Source: Lanius collurio
Taxonomy: Eukaryota > Chordata > Aves > Passeriformes > Laniidae
Length of the DNA stretch: 64,000 bases
Assembly (NCBI GenBank): GCA_020086605.1
Contig: JACBWW010000015.1
Coordinates: 13,504,390-13,568,389 of the forward strand
Direction of reading: 5' to 3'
Shown here: positions 37,821-51,400 of the stretch, piece after piece
Layout: every line of letters starts with the position of its first letter
Position numbering within the stretch: position 1 is the first letter of the stretch
The notes under the pieces: generated by a model
What the model saw: only the letters and a program-made list of their open reading frames with translations
Told to the model about the DNA's origin: nothing
Database searches by the model: none
Program-made: the position numbers and the translations under genes

Positions 37821-40583
37821 CATTTCCTCTTTTATCTCATCCCTATGAGGTACCAGAAATCTATGGTCCATACACAGCTCCTGCCCCCAGACAGGTCAGC
37901 TTGTGTGTCCCCTCACTGTTGCCTGGATCTAAGGCATCGTTTGATGCTCACATTCTCATAATCGGTCTCCATGAATTTTGGGGAAGTCAAGCACCATGTT
38001 CCTACTGAGCACAGGGATCCTAGCTTTCGGGAGAAATGAAGATGGAAGATATTCATCACTTTGATGGTAAGAAAATTTACTGTAGAAAGCTTCATATAGG
38101 AAAGATTGCAACAAAGAATAGATCAAATAGGAAAAACAACCTGCTAGAAGCAATTTGTCTTCTCAGAAAAACGGCAGCTTCCATTTAGGATATTTTTAAA
38201 TGCCAGCTACAAAATCACCCTGTTATTTTCCATATTGACTTCTCATCAAGATCAACTATGTTAGCAGTATTAGTAGGACAAGAGTGGAGTAGGATGCAGC
38301 TTAGATGCTCTTTATGTTGATTATGTATCTTTGTATATAGATGCTTGAAAGGTTTTTTCAAACACCATTGCATGTTCATTAAAGCAAGGGAAAAGTGTCC
38401 CTCAGTCAGTGACAGACAGGTTGTGATGCACAGTAGGTGGCAGAATGTGTATCTCTCTTGGTCTGAACTCTGCTCCTATCCAGTCTGGTGTGGTTGTATA
38501 GGAAGTGCTGCATTGCAAAGGAATAGTTGAAAGCAATTTGTTTTTCAACCATTTTTTTGCATCTTAAATACTAAGAAAGTGACAAGTGAAATGTCTGGGT
38601 TTCGTGGAGGATGCATCTTCCGTTTAATTTGAATCTGTGAAATTACTTAATTTATAGAAGCTCAGGATGGTAGACTAACTAGCCTAGGTTTCATCACAGG
38701 TATATATTGACCTTTGGTTTTAACACTAGACCACTTGGTGTAGGATTTTAAGTATGTTTATGCATATTTCTAGTCAGTCACAACTCAAGTTCTAGATTAA
38801 TCTTCTGATGCAAACAAGCTGGCAGGCTTTGTACAGACTGAAAAACCACAAGTCTGATAAACTGAGACAAAACTACCCCTGGAGGAGTTCAAGGTGAAGC
38901 TTTCAGTTGCTTAATGAAATAAAATAATGTAGATTTTGGCACTGACAATAACTCATTTTTTACAGACAAATTAGCTGTGATATTAAGAATCGTTTTATCA
39001 CCAGCATTTCAAAGCCAGCACATGGAACAGCTGCCTTGGGTCTGGGTTCAAATGCTAAGCTTGTACTCAGTAGATCTGGCCTCACTATGTATTTCATCAT
39101 AGCATTTCAGCTTGGTGCCCAGTGGCTTGAGTTTGGCAAAAGCCTATCCCCCTCTAGAAAGGCACATAATTGCCAGCTGATCTTCCAAAGAGATACCATG
39201 CAATAATCCTTTGCTGCCTGCTCCAACTCTTAGATGAGAAGAGGGCTGTTTCAGTGCTTTTGGTATTTTCTTTTCATAATGTGCATATTTTGCTTTATAA
39301 TGTATCACTTCTCTTCCACAGAAAGAAAAACGCAGCTCAGACAAAACCACAATGCATTATAACCTCAATGTCATTGTTGGAGAAGCCCCATGGCTGCGTC
39401 TGTTTTCACTACTGCAGTAGCCCCTGGCTGTCCCCAGGAAAAACAAGGACAATAAGCATAACTAAGCCACTTTTCCCATCAAGTCTCACTTACATCTGTG
39501 ACTCCGAGGATCTGGGCTTGCCTGGAGCACATAAACTAATTCTGAGCACATTGGTGATGGAGACATATGCAGCCTTTTCCCTTCTAAGTGAGAAATGGTA
39601 ATTCCTTTTTCCCGCCATGAAGTCCACAGAATAGGAGTTAATGGCTGGAAACTTCCTATTCATTAAATAACAAGTCAGCAAACACTATGCAATGCATATG
39701 TCCCAGTGGTTTTTATCAGGGAAGGTCAAATGTTAGAAAAACATAATTTCAAAAGACTAACATTAGACTATTTTCAGAGGCCCCTGTTCCCCTCTGAGTG
39801 CACACTCACGCTTCTTACCTTGCACTGAGGCACTTATTGGACTCCCAGGGAGCAGGTACAGTTCATTGCCTGACAGAAAACTGCCCAGTGAAAAAATGCA
39901 TCCATTTTCTGCAACCTGAGAGAGGTGAATTAGCTCATAGGGGTCCACTGAGTGCTGAAGACATTATAGACTGGAGCAGAGGAAGAAAGACAACTGCAGC
40001 CGAATGCTCAAGCCTCTTATAAAAATACACTGTGAAACAGCAGGTGAGCCCCACCCTCCTCCTGACTGTAATCCTGCTTCGAGGTCTTCAGTCACACTTT
40101 TGTGGCAACCATGTCCTGTAAATGTGGACGTACATTCAGTCTGTGCCAGGCTCATGCTTCTGCTCTGTGCTGCTCTGAATCATAGTTTGCTACTCTGAGA
40201 AATTAACCACCAGCCCTGGCTCCTGTAAAACTGTACTGTCTTGGTATTACTGTTTTTCACAAACTTCCATTCATGTAAGCTTCCTTTCAAAAGCAAGTAT
40301 CCAGGAAACACTGATGTAAAACATTTTCATATGTCTGCATTCATGAAAAGTTCTGAACCAAAAGTAATGTGTCCAAATCCCTCTTTTTGTTTGAAAACAT
40401 CATTCATCCAAGAATCAGAAATGTTACCATGTGACTGGTAACACAAAGAAATGAGCACATGAAGAATCACAGCAAACAGTTCAAAAGCAGCTCTGGGCCT
40501 GAAGTTGGTTCACAAGATATTTGTTGAATACTGGACAATTTGTTTGCCAAGAAAAATAGAACAGGCTATGTTTTATAAAGAAG

Positions 40584-40599
40584 AAAAAAAAAAAAAAAA
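40584..40599. repeat. Poly-A run, 16 bases
   Basis: A16 is followed by CAACAAACG and another A-run. It could be an old retroposon tail, but nothing recognisable precedes it. Confidence 0.85.
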
Positions 40600-43500
40600 C
40601 AACAAACGAAAAAAAACACCCACAGAAATACCATGCTTATATATGTCTTGGCTTAGTCTTTCTCTGACCTTGCCTGGAGCTATCCCCCTTTACAGCACAC
40701 AAAAAAACTAGTATGTGCCTGGTTTACCCTAGACCTGCCCTACTTTCCTGCCTTCAAGTACAATAAGGAGGGAAAAGAAAGTATGCTGAGACCTTTGCAC
40801 TGAAGAACCTGAGACTCCAGGAGAGAACAAAGAGCTCCCTGTCTCTCAGACTGCAAACACTGGGCTGTAGTGAGAAGACAGTGGGAGAAGACTACAGCAA
40901 GGAGCAAAGAGCTATGGGGAAGCTCTTAAGGACTGAGAGGCAGCGAGAACAGGCATCTTAAATGGCACAGAACAGAGGTTCAGGAGGATGGGACATGGGA
41001 TGCCTGGGAAAAAAGGTGGCTCTAGGACAGGAAAAGAGTTGTGGCAGAACAATGAAGAGGCCGTGAACTTCATGAGTGAGGCAGGGGGCACAGATGACAG
41101 GGAGAAGCTGTATGCCCTCCCTACACAGGCATGAGATGGAGACTTGGACTAGGATGAGGGGCCTGAGGCTAGGAGGCACTACAGGCCAGAGTGAAAGGCT
41201 GACAGGTGTGAAGCTGTATAGAGCTTTGGGGCAGGTAGGGAACAAGACTTGCTCTTCATACCTGCGTGCATATAAAAGATGCTGTCCCTGCTCCACCCAC
41301 ATGAACATCTCTTCCCACTTTTTAATCCTCTCTTTTGCAGCCAGAGCCACATTAGCCCTGGCTCACATTGTCCCATCTGTCGACTAGAATGTGACAGTGT
41401 TACACTTTCCACAGCCAGTTTCTATTTCCAAGGAAATGTTTTGATGTAGCTCTGAATCCCAAAGTGTATATGAGTGTTAAGCATAGATTTCAAAGTGATA
41501 GAGAAGAGTGGATATCAGGAGAAAATCACAGGGAAAAGAGAGAGAAGGAGATATTTCTTTAGACAGATGCTCTCATGAAGGCAATGTCTGAAAACTGTAA
41601 TATGCTTAAAGTTCAGCCACTGCAATGCTGAAGTTGATATTAACCTCATCAAATACCTATCAACTTGCTCTTACTCATTTGAAAACTACTTCAAAAGAAG
41701 GTGAAAGGTATCACGCTAAAGTAAAGCATCCCAGTCAGACGCAGAAATTAAACCACACATATGAGAAAAGACTGTAATTCTCACAATCCCATTTCAGTCC
41801 TTAAGTAACCAGCATCCCTACTGCCTTCAGCAAGAGTTTTTCCAGAGTAAGACATGCAGAATTCCATGCCAGGATATTACTATAAAAAACGTTAACTTTT
41901 GAGAGTACATTATAGGATTACATTAGGGAGCATTAGGCAGTGTCAACTGAAGATGTTGCATAAGAAGAAAGATGTCAAGAAGAAAACAAGCCATAGTATG
42001 ATGTCATTTCGTGAGAGAGACTGCAGTGCACGCCTTGAATTTTAGCGGATACAATGCTTCTCAGTTTCACATGCTGTGAACCAGCAGTGATAAGAGGAAA
42101 TGGCTGATGACAGCCGTGATAATTTATTTAGACAGCAGCAATGAAGAAGAACACAGCAAGCTACCCTCTTAATTAGGGACATTTTATGCTACAAGCTAAA
42201 ATTGCTGCTTTCTTAGACCTTTGGCAACTACACAGGCAAAAAGAAGGAAACTGAAATATTTAAAAGCTTCTTCATGGATGAAGAAACAGTGGCATATTTC
42301 CTGCCTACTTGAGCATGTACCAGGATACAATTTGCTTTCTGCACCTAAGAGAGGTGAGCTAGAGAGAGGAATGAGCCATCTGGAGGCTACAATTAATGTA
42401 TCAGTCCTGTATGTACCCTAAAAGAAGGTAGTTTGCACAACCGTGCCTTTTACACACCATCGAAGCAAAGCAGCAATGCAGAGAGCCTGTTCTGTAAGCC
42501 AGTAATTCCAGGAAGTAAGAGAAAGTTTAGGGCTTGCCAATGGAGTCCAAGGAAATATCTTCCCAGGAGAAGAGCTGAGCATAGCCAGTGGGAGTGCTGG
42601 AATGCCACTGAAAGTTGTTTCTTTCAGCATTGCTAGCTAGCACAGAAGTCACATCAGACAGGAGGGAGAGGAGTCAAAGGAACCTGTGGAAACTGGTAGA
42701 TACTGATGATTTAAAGGCAGCACAGACCTGAAGACAACTTAGTCACCGCCATTCACTCTCTGCCTGTGGCAAGGAAGGTAGGAAGTGATCCCTTTTCTCT
42801 CTGTCTTCACCCAAGTTTTCCATTATATTTCAGGCAGGCCACCCTACAGAACAAGATCTGTAGCAAATACCTGTTTGAGAGACTTACTTTATTTTCCTGG
42901 GGTGAATTTTGCACATAACCTGCCTAGCAATCCTTTTATTTCCTAAGAGCAGTACCTTCTCCAGGTAACACCACCAAAATAAAATGCACACGTTAGAAGA
43001 AGACCCTCTGCTTTTAATGTCTGAGTGAGATCTGGGTACTACAGCCCTGCTGCTCTTTTTAATAGAAAAGGCTGCATGCTTAGCATTTTTCATTTTTTTA
43101 GAGCTAACCAGTATGTTCCACTTAACAGCAACAGCCATTACTTAGCATCTAATACCTAGAAAAAGGGACCTGGAAAGAAACAAAAAAAAACAAAACAAAA
43201 CAAGCCACAATGAAAGATTTTAAAAGCCTTCACAGGCATGGGTGAAAACTGAGGATATCAGTCAGAGGGTTCAGATTAAAGAGAGAGGACAACTTACCCA
43301 AAGAGGCTGAGGAGGCAAATCTCAGCCTTTATCCCTATGGAGACCTGAGTTCTGATAGTGAGTGATTTTACAAGGAAATCTATCCAAGCCTTACAGAAGG
43401 CTGTCATTGCTTCTTTCAGACCATCAGACTTTTTCTTGCTACCTGACAGTTCAGTTTCCTGGTCAGACTCAAACAGCTGATAGGAGGGAAGCACATGCAG

Positions 43501-45808
43501 TATTTCACTCACAGGCTCTCCCTTATCACAACCTTAATTGATGTGTGTCAAGCATATAGGATACATCAGCAGAGCACCTGCTAATAATAAAGCCTGAGGC
43601 ACAAAGTACCCATAAAGCCTTCTGCTTTAAGTAAAAATTCAAATGCCCAGTGTCATGAATTGCAGCTCAAATAACTCAAAATTCTCAGTAATCTAGAGAG
43701 CTCTTCTTTCCCAAGATATTGATTCATTTTGGGAGCTGGTCTGACATCCTTAAGGGCAATGTAGGGGAATATAGTGAATCTAATATCTGGTAACCATGAA
43801 TATATTTGGGAAATATTGGTAAGAGGTCAGGGTTTCAGTCAACCCCAAACTAATACCTTTCAATAAGTTCTGAACAACTGAATAATAGCTGTATTACAAA
43901 TGTGCCTACAGACTAAATACTCAGCCACAGGAAAGTGCTGGCAAGTGAACCTACAGAACCAGAGGAAGAAAATGAATTGCAGTAAGCAGTTCTATTTCCA
44001 GCTTCCTTGCAGATTTTATCTCCCTCTTTTGTAGAATGAGCATGATATGATTCTCTGCTTTCCAGGCCATCTGAAAGCCTTTTTAATGAGTATTAATAAA
44101 TAACTTTGTTTTCACAAACTGCCTACCATCTCAGAATCAAAAAGTGCAATTATAGCTTATTCAGTTCAGAGCGGCTCTTTTATGAAGGATGTTGATTCAG
44201 CATCTTGTTTTAGCAAGCCCTGTAAATACATCTTTAAAATTATCTCCCTGGGAGAGAAAAAAAAATCAGTTTTAATTTTCTGCCTGTTTACCCTGATGCA
44301 AATCAAACAGGCCCAGTAGCCCTTCAGAGCCAGCCATGTTGTGCTGAGCTTGTGATGCACAAGGGATTTCTTTCTTTAGTCAAGAGACAGACAATGCAGC
44401 AAGCATATTGATTACTCCTAATATATACTGCAAGGGCACAGCAACAACTCCTAGGTGTGTGGTGTATCTCATGGCTTTAAGTACTGAGATCCTGCTTTCT
44501 TAATCTACAGACAAAAACCAATTTAATTTCCATCTTTACTAATCAAGGCTTAGTATCTATCTGCTGCTTAGTGCAACTGACTGAAACACTCTGGCTTGTA
44601 TTCACAGCCTGGCACAGAAGCAGCTTATTGCTGTAATTAGCTTTAATTCATACACTACCACACATGCACTGTACTGCTGTAGAGAAGGCTCAGACTCAGA
44701 GCTGAACAACCATCAGCATCAAGACCCACCTAAAATGTATTAAGTACAACAGTTGCCTATAATTTTATCAGTTTTATTAGAAAGTTTCTGTCCAGCTGTC
44801 TCTTCGCCACTGCTTTCTAAACATAATATTGCTTGACTGGCCCTCTGCAATCTTTGAATGCTGCAGTCATTAAGATCCTATAGGTGAGTTGAGGACTCTT
44901 GGGCCAAAAGTTTCCAGGCTGCTTCAGGGCTTTCTGCAGAAGCTATGCACAGCCCCCAAACACAAGCAGCACAGCAGAGACAAAGGCACAACCCCCAGGG
45001 TATCACCCTCTTGCGTACATCCACAGGGGGCAAGCTAAACAAGATGAAAGGAACATGGCATCAGGCCTTGCTTTGGATTTGCTTTCAAATTTTTTTTATT
45101 TTATTTTTTTTTGGCATGAGGCAAGGCTAATGAATACCTGATTGAAACTTACTTTCCTGTGATTTTAAATAGAGGAATAATGAACATGCTTATTTACAGG
45201 AACAGCCACCTTTCTCCCCCTCAGGTGCCTTGAACTCACAGCCTGAGCCTCAGTTACCACATGAAATCTACAGACAGACTTGCCCAAACTTCAGGAGCAG
45301 ACTAGTTCTGACATTCTGTGTGGTGGCCAGCTCTGACAGGGACATTAAGACTTTCTTTGCTGGTATAAATGGTTAAAAGAGAAAGTCTAAAAAGTCCATC
45401 AATTCATGTAGTGCAGGGGTAAGTTGAAGAATACTGCCCAAAGAGGCAATATTTGATTTCAAATTCTGAAAATTAGAAAGGGCATACTAAAGATGCGAGA
45501 AGTCACACTCATTCCATCTCTGCAGTCTTTTGCTCTGTGGAGCTGTGAACAGTTCCCAACAGCAGTCAACAAAGAGGACTGAAATCTCGGACCACGACTT
45601 TCTTGTTCTACTGCTAGGGCATATATCTTCAAATATGACAGTACCTATCAGCCTTTTGGAGAGCATTCATTTCCAGCTATTTCACACTTTTCCAAACCAC
45701 ACCATTCATGACCTTGCAAAAATTGCTGCTGTTTGAAATGAGCCTGGATGATCAAATACTGGAAATGCAGCTAAAAATAAGAACTGGATGCAGACTAAAT
45801 GAAGTGTG

Positions 45809-45822
45809 TATATATATATATA
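45809..45822. repeat. (TA)7 microsatellite
   Basis: Seven TA dinucleotides follow GTGTG. A short, possibly polymorphic simple repeat. Confidence 0.9.
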
Positions 45823-46083
45823 AACCCCAAGAATTTATTAAGTTTAAATGGCTTTTGTCCCTTATTAACTTCTTCCCTCTTGCCTCCCAGGAAGGTCTCA
45901 TTTGAGATTGAAATCGTGTGGTCCTTGCAGTCATGACACTGCATACAAAGTAGCTCTAGCTCTTTTACATCAGACAGAGGAAAATGCTTTCATAGCTGCC
46001 TCTCTGAATGACAGCACCTACCTGCCTTGCTGAAACATGCCCTTAGTCTTATGAGAAATGCCACAAGACAGAAGGTTACTTAC

Positions 46084-46345
46084 TAGTGTTCCATAGAGTC
46101 CAGGCGGGAGTATCAGAGGCTGAAATTTACTGTGCCTCGGATGAGAAGATTTAGCTCCCTGCAGCATTCAGACGGTTGGTCCCATTACGGCCATCGGGCG
46201 GCTGAGTTAAAGGGTGGCCGTGCACAAACATAAACAGCTTGTCAGCACAAGCCAAAGAGGCGGGCCTGCCCTGCCAGCCACAATGCGAGCCAATGATTAG
46301 CTCCTTCTTCGCATTCTGGGTGTTCAAGATACTGCGTTTCATTCT
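46084..46345 (-). promoter_or_regulatory. Candidate alternative promoter with CCAAT and GC boxes
   Basis: About nine or ten CpGs fall in 260 bases of CpG-poor surroundings. A CCAAT box (GAGCCAATGATT on the plus strand, ATTGG on the minus) lies near 46,288 and a GC box (GAGGCGGGCC) near 46,258. A strong minus-strand donor ACTA-GTAAGT sits at 46084/46083, so a non-coding TRIM2 first exon ending there is possible. The alternative is a conserved enhancer. No open frame joins in phase to the start-codon exon, and the TAG there would block one anyway. Confidence 0.35.
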
Positions 46346-46599
46346 TAAGCAGGGGAACAAGAGGGACTGACTGGGAAGGGCTTGACAGTTTACTGCTAGG
46401 CATTAAAATGCTTAAGGTGAAAGGGAAAACAAAAATCAATAGATCACTTCAGGAAAAGCACATACTTGCTGTGTATTCATACAAACACTTTTAAGGAGCC
46501 TGCAGGCATCTCCAATGCACTGATTCTTTTAGGTCAATCAAACATACAAACAAACAAAAGACCTCCAAATTAAAATTAGTTCATATTCCCGATCTAGAA

Positions 46600-48480
46600 G
46601 TTTCACTTGCGAAGTCTCTAATTTTAATTCTCTCCATCCTTTTTTTTTATTTTCATCCTTCCTAACATGCTCTATCTGCTTTATTTGCTGACAGTGGTAT
46701 TTCTCACTTCTCTGTCACAAATGTCTTACCCTGACCTCTCAACCTTCATTGATCCTTCTATGATTGCTTCTCTTCACCTCCATCTTAACTGCTTATTCTT
46801 TTGGTCCTGATCTCCCCGAAAGAGCAGTGTCACAACAGAGGCACCTTCGGGTAAGGTTCTGTGAGACAACTAAGTTGGTCCAGCAAGTTATTGCTGTCAA
46901 AAGTGGAGGTGTTAAGTCTCCCTTTCCTTCAGCACCACACTGTGCCCTCCTTGTCTGTCCCCCCATTATTCAAGGAAAGGTAATGTAGCATAGAAGTAAA
47001 TGCTTCTCTGTCAGTTTACTGATCTTAACGCAGAGACAAAAGAGGTATTGCATGGAATGAATACTCCCTGAAATATAAGCTGCTTCTGATCTTGCCTCAG
47101 CCATCTATGATCCCACCTGTCTGCCCAAGTTCCTCTCTCCTTTGTTGTTTGAACTGAATTGTTCCCAGTTAATTGAATACCCTGCTTACAGCTGTTGGTC
47201 TCATTTCATCCCAGCTCTGTCCTACTTTCTTATGCCTCTAGTTTGGCTGTGAGGCCTGTCTGCCACCAAAATCTGCCACATCAAGTATTTTATAATAACT
47301 CCCTGCATTAATATCATGCTTTGTTCTTCAAGCCTCAGGCACTTTGAGCTCTTTTTTGCTTTGGAAATGACTAAAATCCTCCTTAAAAACCATGCCATCT
47401 TTTTGGCTTTCACTGTTTTTTCTCTGACCTTTCTGATTAATTTTTCTCTCAGCATCTACTCCTCCCTCTCTTGCACTCCCAAAGGCACCCTACACTTCTT
47501 GTTATATTCTATCCAGCTTTTACTATTTGCTTGTGTAGGCTCCTGTACCACTTTATGTCAGTGATTTACAAGCATCCAATTGTATTTTTCAGCTTTCTGC
47601 TTTTCACCAGTCCCATATTTCACCCTCTGTTTTAGGCATATTGTATTAAACACCCTGACAGCTCCTAATTTTAAGATCCTTTTCAGGGGTCAAATTAAAG
47701 CAGTTCAATCACACTCCATTCTGTGTAGTCTTGGCACAAGTGATTTCTCTTCCCCTCTCCTTTGATAAAGGAGCTGAACTCCTTGCAGAAGCAGATGCTG
47801 GAGTTAGCACCTTGTTCAGATAGGCGGGCATATCACAGCTCTCCGGCTTCTGCTGACAGGCTGCACGATAGTTCTGGCACAAAGCACTGCATCACAACGG
47901 GCTGGGGTCACGTTTGCAGGTTTTTCTACACAGTGAGACGTACTAGGCACGTTCTTCAATGACATCGCAGATTCTGATGCAATTGCACAGCTCCATTAGC
48001 TGCCACACAGTACATAACATACACTGCCTCTACTTTTGCCCAGATTTCTTACTTGGCCTGTGCTATCCCCACCAACACCATTATTTTACCAGAGCTCTCT
48101 TCTAGTATTTTTAATGTGTAAATCTCTGCCCAGGTCCACAGTGTGATCACAGTATTTGATTACTTAAATTATTTTGATTATTGAGCCTGGATCTTATTTC
48201 CAATGCACCTGCATTGTTTTCCACAAAAAAATCAGCAACTGAGGTAATCTTTTGTTCCATATTACAGCCACATTGCCAGCACCTCCATGAATGCCATGCT
48301 TTCATGTCCTGAGCTCCAAGGCCTTTTCAGAGTTTCTCTTTTCTTACTGTTTGACTTCTCCAGCTCTCTTCATCACAAGGCCCGGCTTTTCAGCTTTCTT
48401 CCTACAAAGCTCTCTTTTCTTACCTTGTTTTCTATGCTGAGAATGCCTGGTTTCATCAAATTAAATTACCTATTTTCTTT
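46600..48480. other. Pyrimidine-rich plus-strand tract without a gene
   Basis: For almost 2 kb the plus strand is strongly T/C-biased, for example 47,401-47,450, where T and C far outnumber A and G. Several short plus-strand open frames rich in Leu, Phe and Ser arise from this composition. I recognise no family. It may be an eroded transposon or reflect strand-biased mutation. Confidence 0.5.
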
Positions 48481-51400
48481 CTTTTCTACAATCTACATGT
48501 CACAAAATATAGAAAATATAGAAATGTATTGGAATAAAAGTAGGAGAAACAATGTGAATAGACAAAAAGTCATTCCAGAAAGTGGGATGTTTCATCCCTG
48601 TATATAAAATATATGTGCTACAAATCTTTTACCATTAACTATATACTGCATGCTATGCACCTTATACTGTTAGATTGGTTTATGGAACAGGGTAGGCATG
48701 AAAAGCCTTTGATGGATATGGATCAAGGGCCCAAACACTGTACATGAGATTGTGAAAAGACTGCTCTGAAAAGACTGTTTGTAGCTGCACAAGAGAAAGC
48801 AAGCTAGCTATTGCATCTCTGATTCCCATGAAAATTTATTTAAGATGCTAATTCAGTGTAGCCACAAATAAAGAAACAAAAGAGAGAGCAAGAATGAGCT
48901 GATTTAGTGGACTTGTTGAAAAGGCACACTTTAGACAAAGTAACCCTGGGTACAACTCCTGTGACTCCACTCAGCATTATGCCAAGGATGAAGTTGCCTC
49001 TTTGTCCTTAAGCCTTGTATGACGCAGGAAAATTGTTACCAGCACTGCCAACAATACCAACCCAGGCACCAGCTAAATGTGCTGGCCAAGCTGATTTAAT
49101 AACTTACTTTTACCAAAAAGGTCATCATCCCCTTCTCTTATCGCCATTCCCAGCTACACAGGCCTGCTCCTCTTACATGTGTTCCAGGAACAGTGTCAAA
49201 GCTCACAGATCAAAGGTGTCTTGCTGGATATGTTTCTCAGACAGGTTAATGATCTCACTCATATCCATGCCATGTTAAGCACCCCAAGAGCCAGTGGAGG
49301 GAAACAATAAACCCATGTGGCTGAAGATGGAGAGGGAAAAAGGTGAAGACTAGAATCACTACCTTCTTTTTCATAGGCAAAATATGGCCGTCATCCCCAG
49401 AAGCTACCATCTATTCCGGGGTGAAACTTAAAACCATGACCCCCAAACCCACACCACTCTTAAACACAAGATCCCAAAAGCTGATGAGTCCCTTCCAGCT
49501 CAGCATATCCTAGATTCTATGATTCATCAGAACTTTGCCCACTCCCTCATTTGCGGGCACCATGGGTGACATTTTGTCTCTGGCCCTTTCATATGACCAC
49601 CCATCTGGCTTCTACTATTTATTGTTTGCTTTCTAAAACTGTTTTTTTTACCATTTTGTGGCCTCAGCCCACCCTCACTCTGCCCTTTCTTCTCAAAACA
49701 AGTTCAGCTGGATGCTATTTTGCCTGTTCTTTGTATCTCCCTTTGGGGCCAAGAAGGAACTTCAGGCTCCCTGAGGCTCAGCCTGACCAGTTCATATCTG
49801 CATTGCTGCTGGGAGGAGACCTGCCGTGGTACTCCAGCAAAAGCCACAGATGTTGCAGAATGGAGTGGAGTGAGAGGATTTTTGACATGTTTTACTGGCC
49901 TGCTTTTAGTTATTAAGGGGGTTACAAGTTATTCCCAGAAAATCATACTAGCTGAAGCAATGGAAGACTTCAGATAGTGACAAAAGAAGTGAAACTGTGT
50001 AGCTGAAATGTCTCATTTTTCTGTTAAAAAGGAAAACAAATGGCAGAAATGGGAAGGGGAAGAGATTGTCTGCAGATGCACCTCACTAACATATGAGACT
50101 GCAGTCAGTGGGAACTTGGGCTTAGTCCCAGCTCAGACCATGTGCATTTTGAACTTTGAGCTCTTGGACCACTTCCTAATTAGAGAGCAAGTGACACACT
50201 GTGGAACTATTTAACCCTTTGGTGGTGCCTCCTGAGGTGTAGCAAATGCCAGAAGAGACTCTGGGGATGTGTCTAGCTCCTGGAGGCCACATAAACTATA
50301 GGACCTATCCCTGTGCTCCAAATGACTTAAGTGAAACAACTGCTGTCAGCATCTCTTTTCATGGCTCTCTACACAGAAAGATCAGGCTTATAACTACTCC
50401 TTCCTGCACTGCTGAACAACTGCGTGAATCTCCCCCTAATGTGCCACCTTTCCATCCAGAATCTTCCTGTCTTCAAGAGAGAATGGTTCCTTCACCCTCA
50501 TCAGTAATGCCACACTAAGGATCAGATCAAACAGAGATACCCACTGCAACTTAATAGTGTAAATAACACCACACTGAACACAGAGACCTGCTTCTCTGCT
50601 TCACAGGAGTGGAAAAGAAGCAGAGTATTATCAAATTGTAACTGTAACTAAAAATACAATTACAGCATTAGGAACTGTGTGGAAAGAAACAAGGGTTATA
50701 CAGCTGATATACATCATCAGCTGTCATTACTATCACTGGTGTTCTAGTTAGATCTGCACTAGTGATTTCATTTTTTATAGCCCTTTGTAAAGTGGTAATA
50801 ATATGTCCTACCTATTTCACGGACGTTCTATGTGGATACATTTACAGTTCTTTGAAGCTCTTACTGAAGACATTTCAGTCATACAAACTGTTATTATTTT
50901 CACTGTTGACTTAAGAAATATATCCTTTGAAAGCAAATAAACAGGATAACTACTTTGGCAAGATAAGGCTTTTTTTTTATTTACATCTCCTGCCATCTCG
51001 AAGGGCACTCATTCCAAGCACAACACAAATGCACTAATAAAAGGAGATGCACCTCCAAAAATGCATGCTCTGTGACTTTGGCACTGTAAAGCAGAGTCAA
51101 CATACAAGTTTGAAGTTCATCTATGCAGGTTTTCTCCCTAGCTTGTGTCCCATGTTCTGGTGAGAGATGGTTCACAGGCCTCAATTGCCAGAGAGTTCAA
51201 AGGAAGCCTTTCAAGTACAAACTACTCTTTGCACATGCCCTTCATTCCCCACTCAGTTGTGCTCTACCATATTTGCAGACTAAAGGTCTCAGTTCCCATC
51301 TCACCTGGAAGTCTGGCAGTCAGAATTTTTGAGCCTTAAGGTTTTTCTTAGTGGAACTGTGACAGCAAGGTAGCAAGAAGTAACAAAGCTACCTCTAAAA

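Larger units (their letters stand above)
35351..46070. other. Non-coding, probably TRIM2 5' intron or flank
   Basis: No gene is supported here. It holds a T-rich run (37,786-37,820), an A16 run (40,584-40,599), CAAA-rich simple sequence (about 36,704-36,732 and 43,180-43,204), a purine-rich plus-strand stretch (about 40,780-41,250) and a (TA)7 (45,809-45,822). A 130-codon minus-strand open frame opposite the purine-rich stretch is most likely a by-product of composition. Confidence 0.6.

Noticed and set aside
39170..39601. 143-codon plus-strand open frame
   Set aside because: Low-complexity Ser/Leu/His-rich translation, no family resemblance and no splice or promoter context.
40584..40599. 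Poly-A run as the tail of a processed pseudogene
   Set aside because: No gene-like sequence or target-site duplication could be seen on either side.
40958..41350. 130-codon minus-strand open frame as a gene
   Set aside because: It lacks a convincing ATG, has no recognisable domain or matching splice sites, and lies in compositionally biased DNA.
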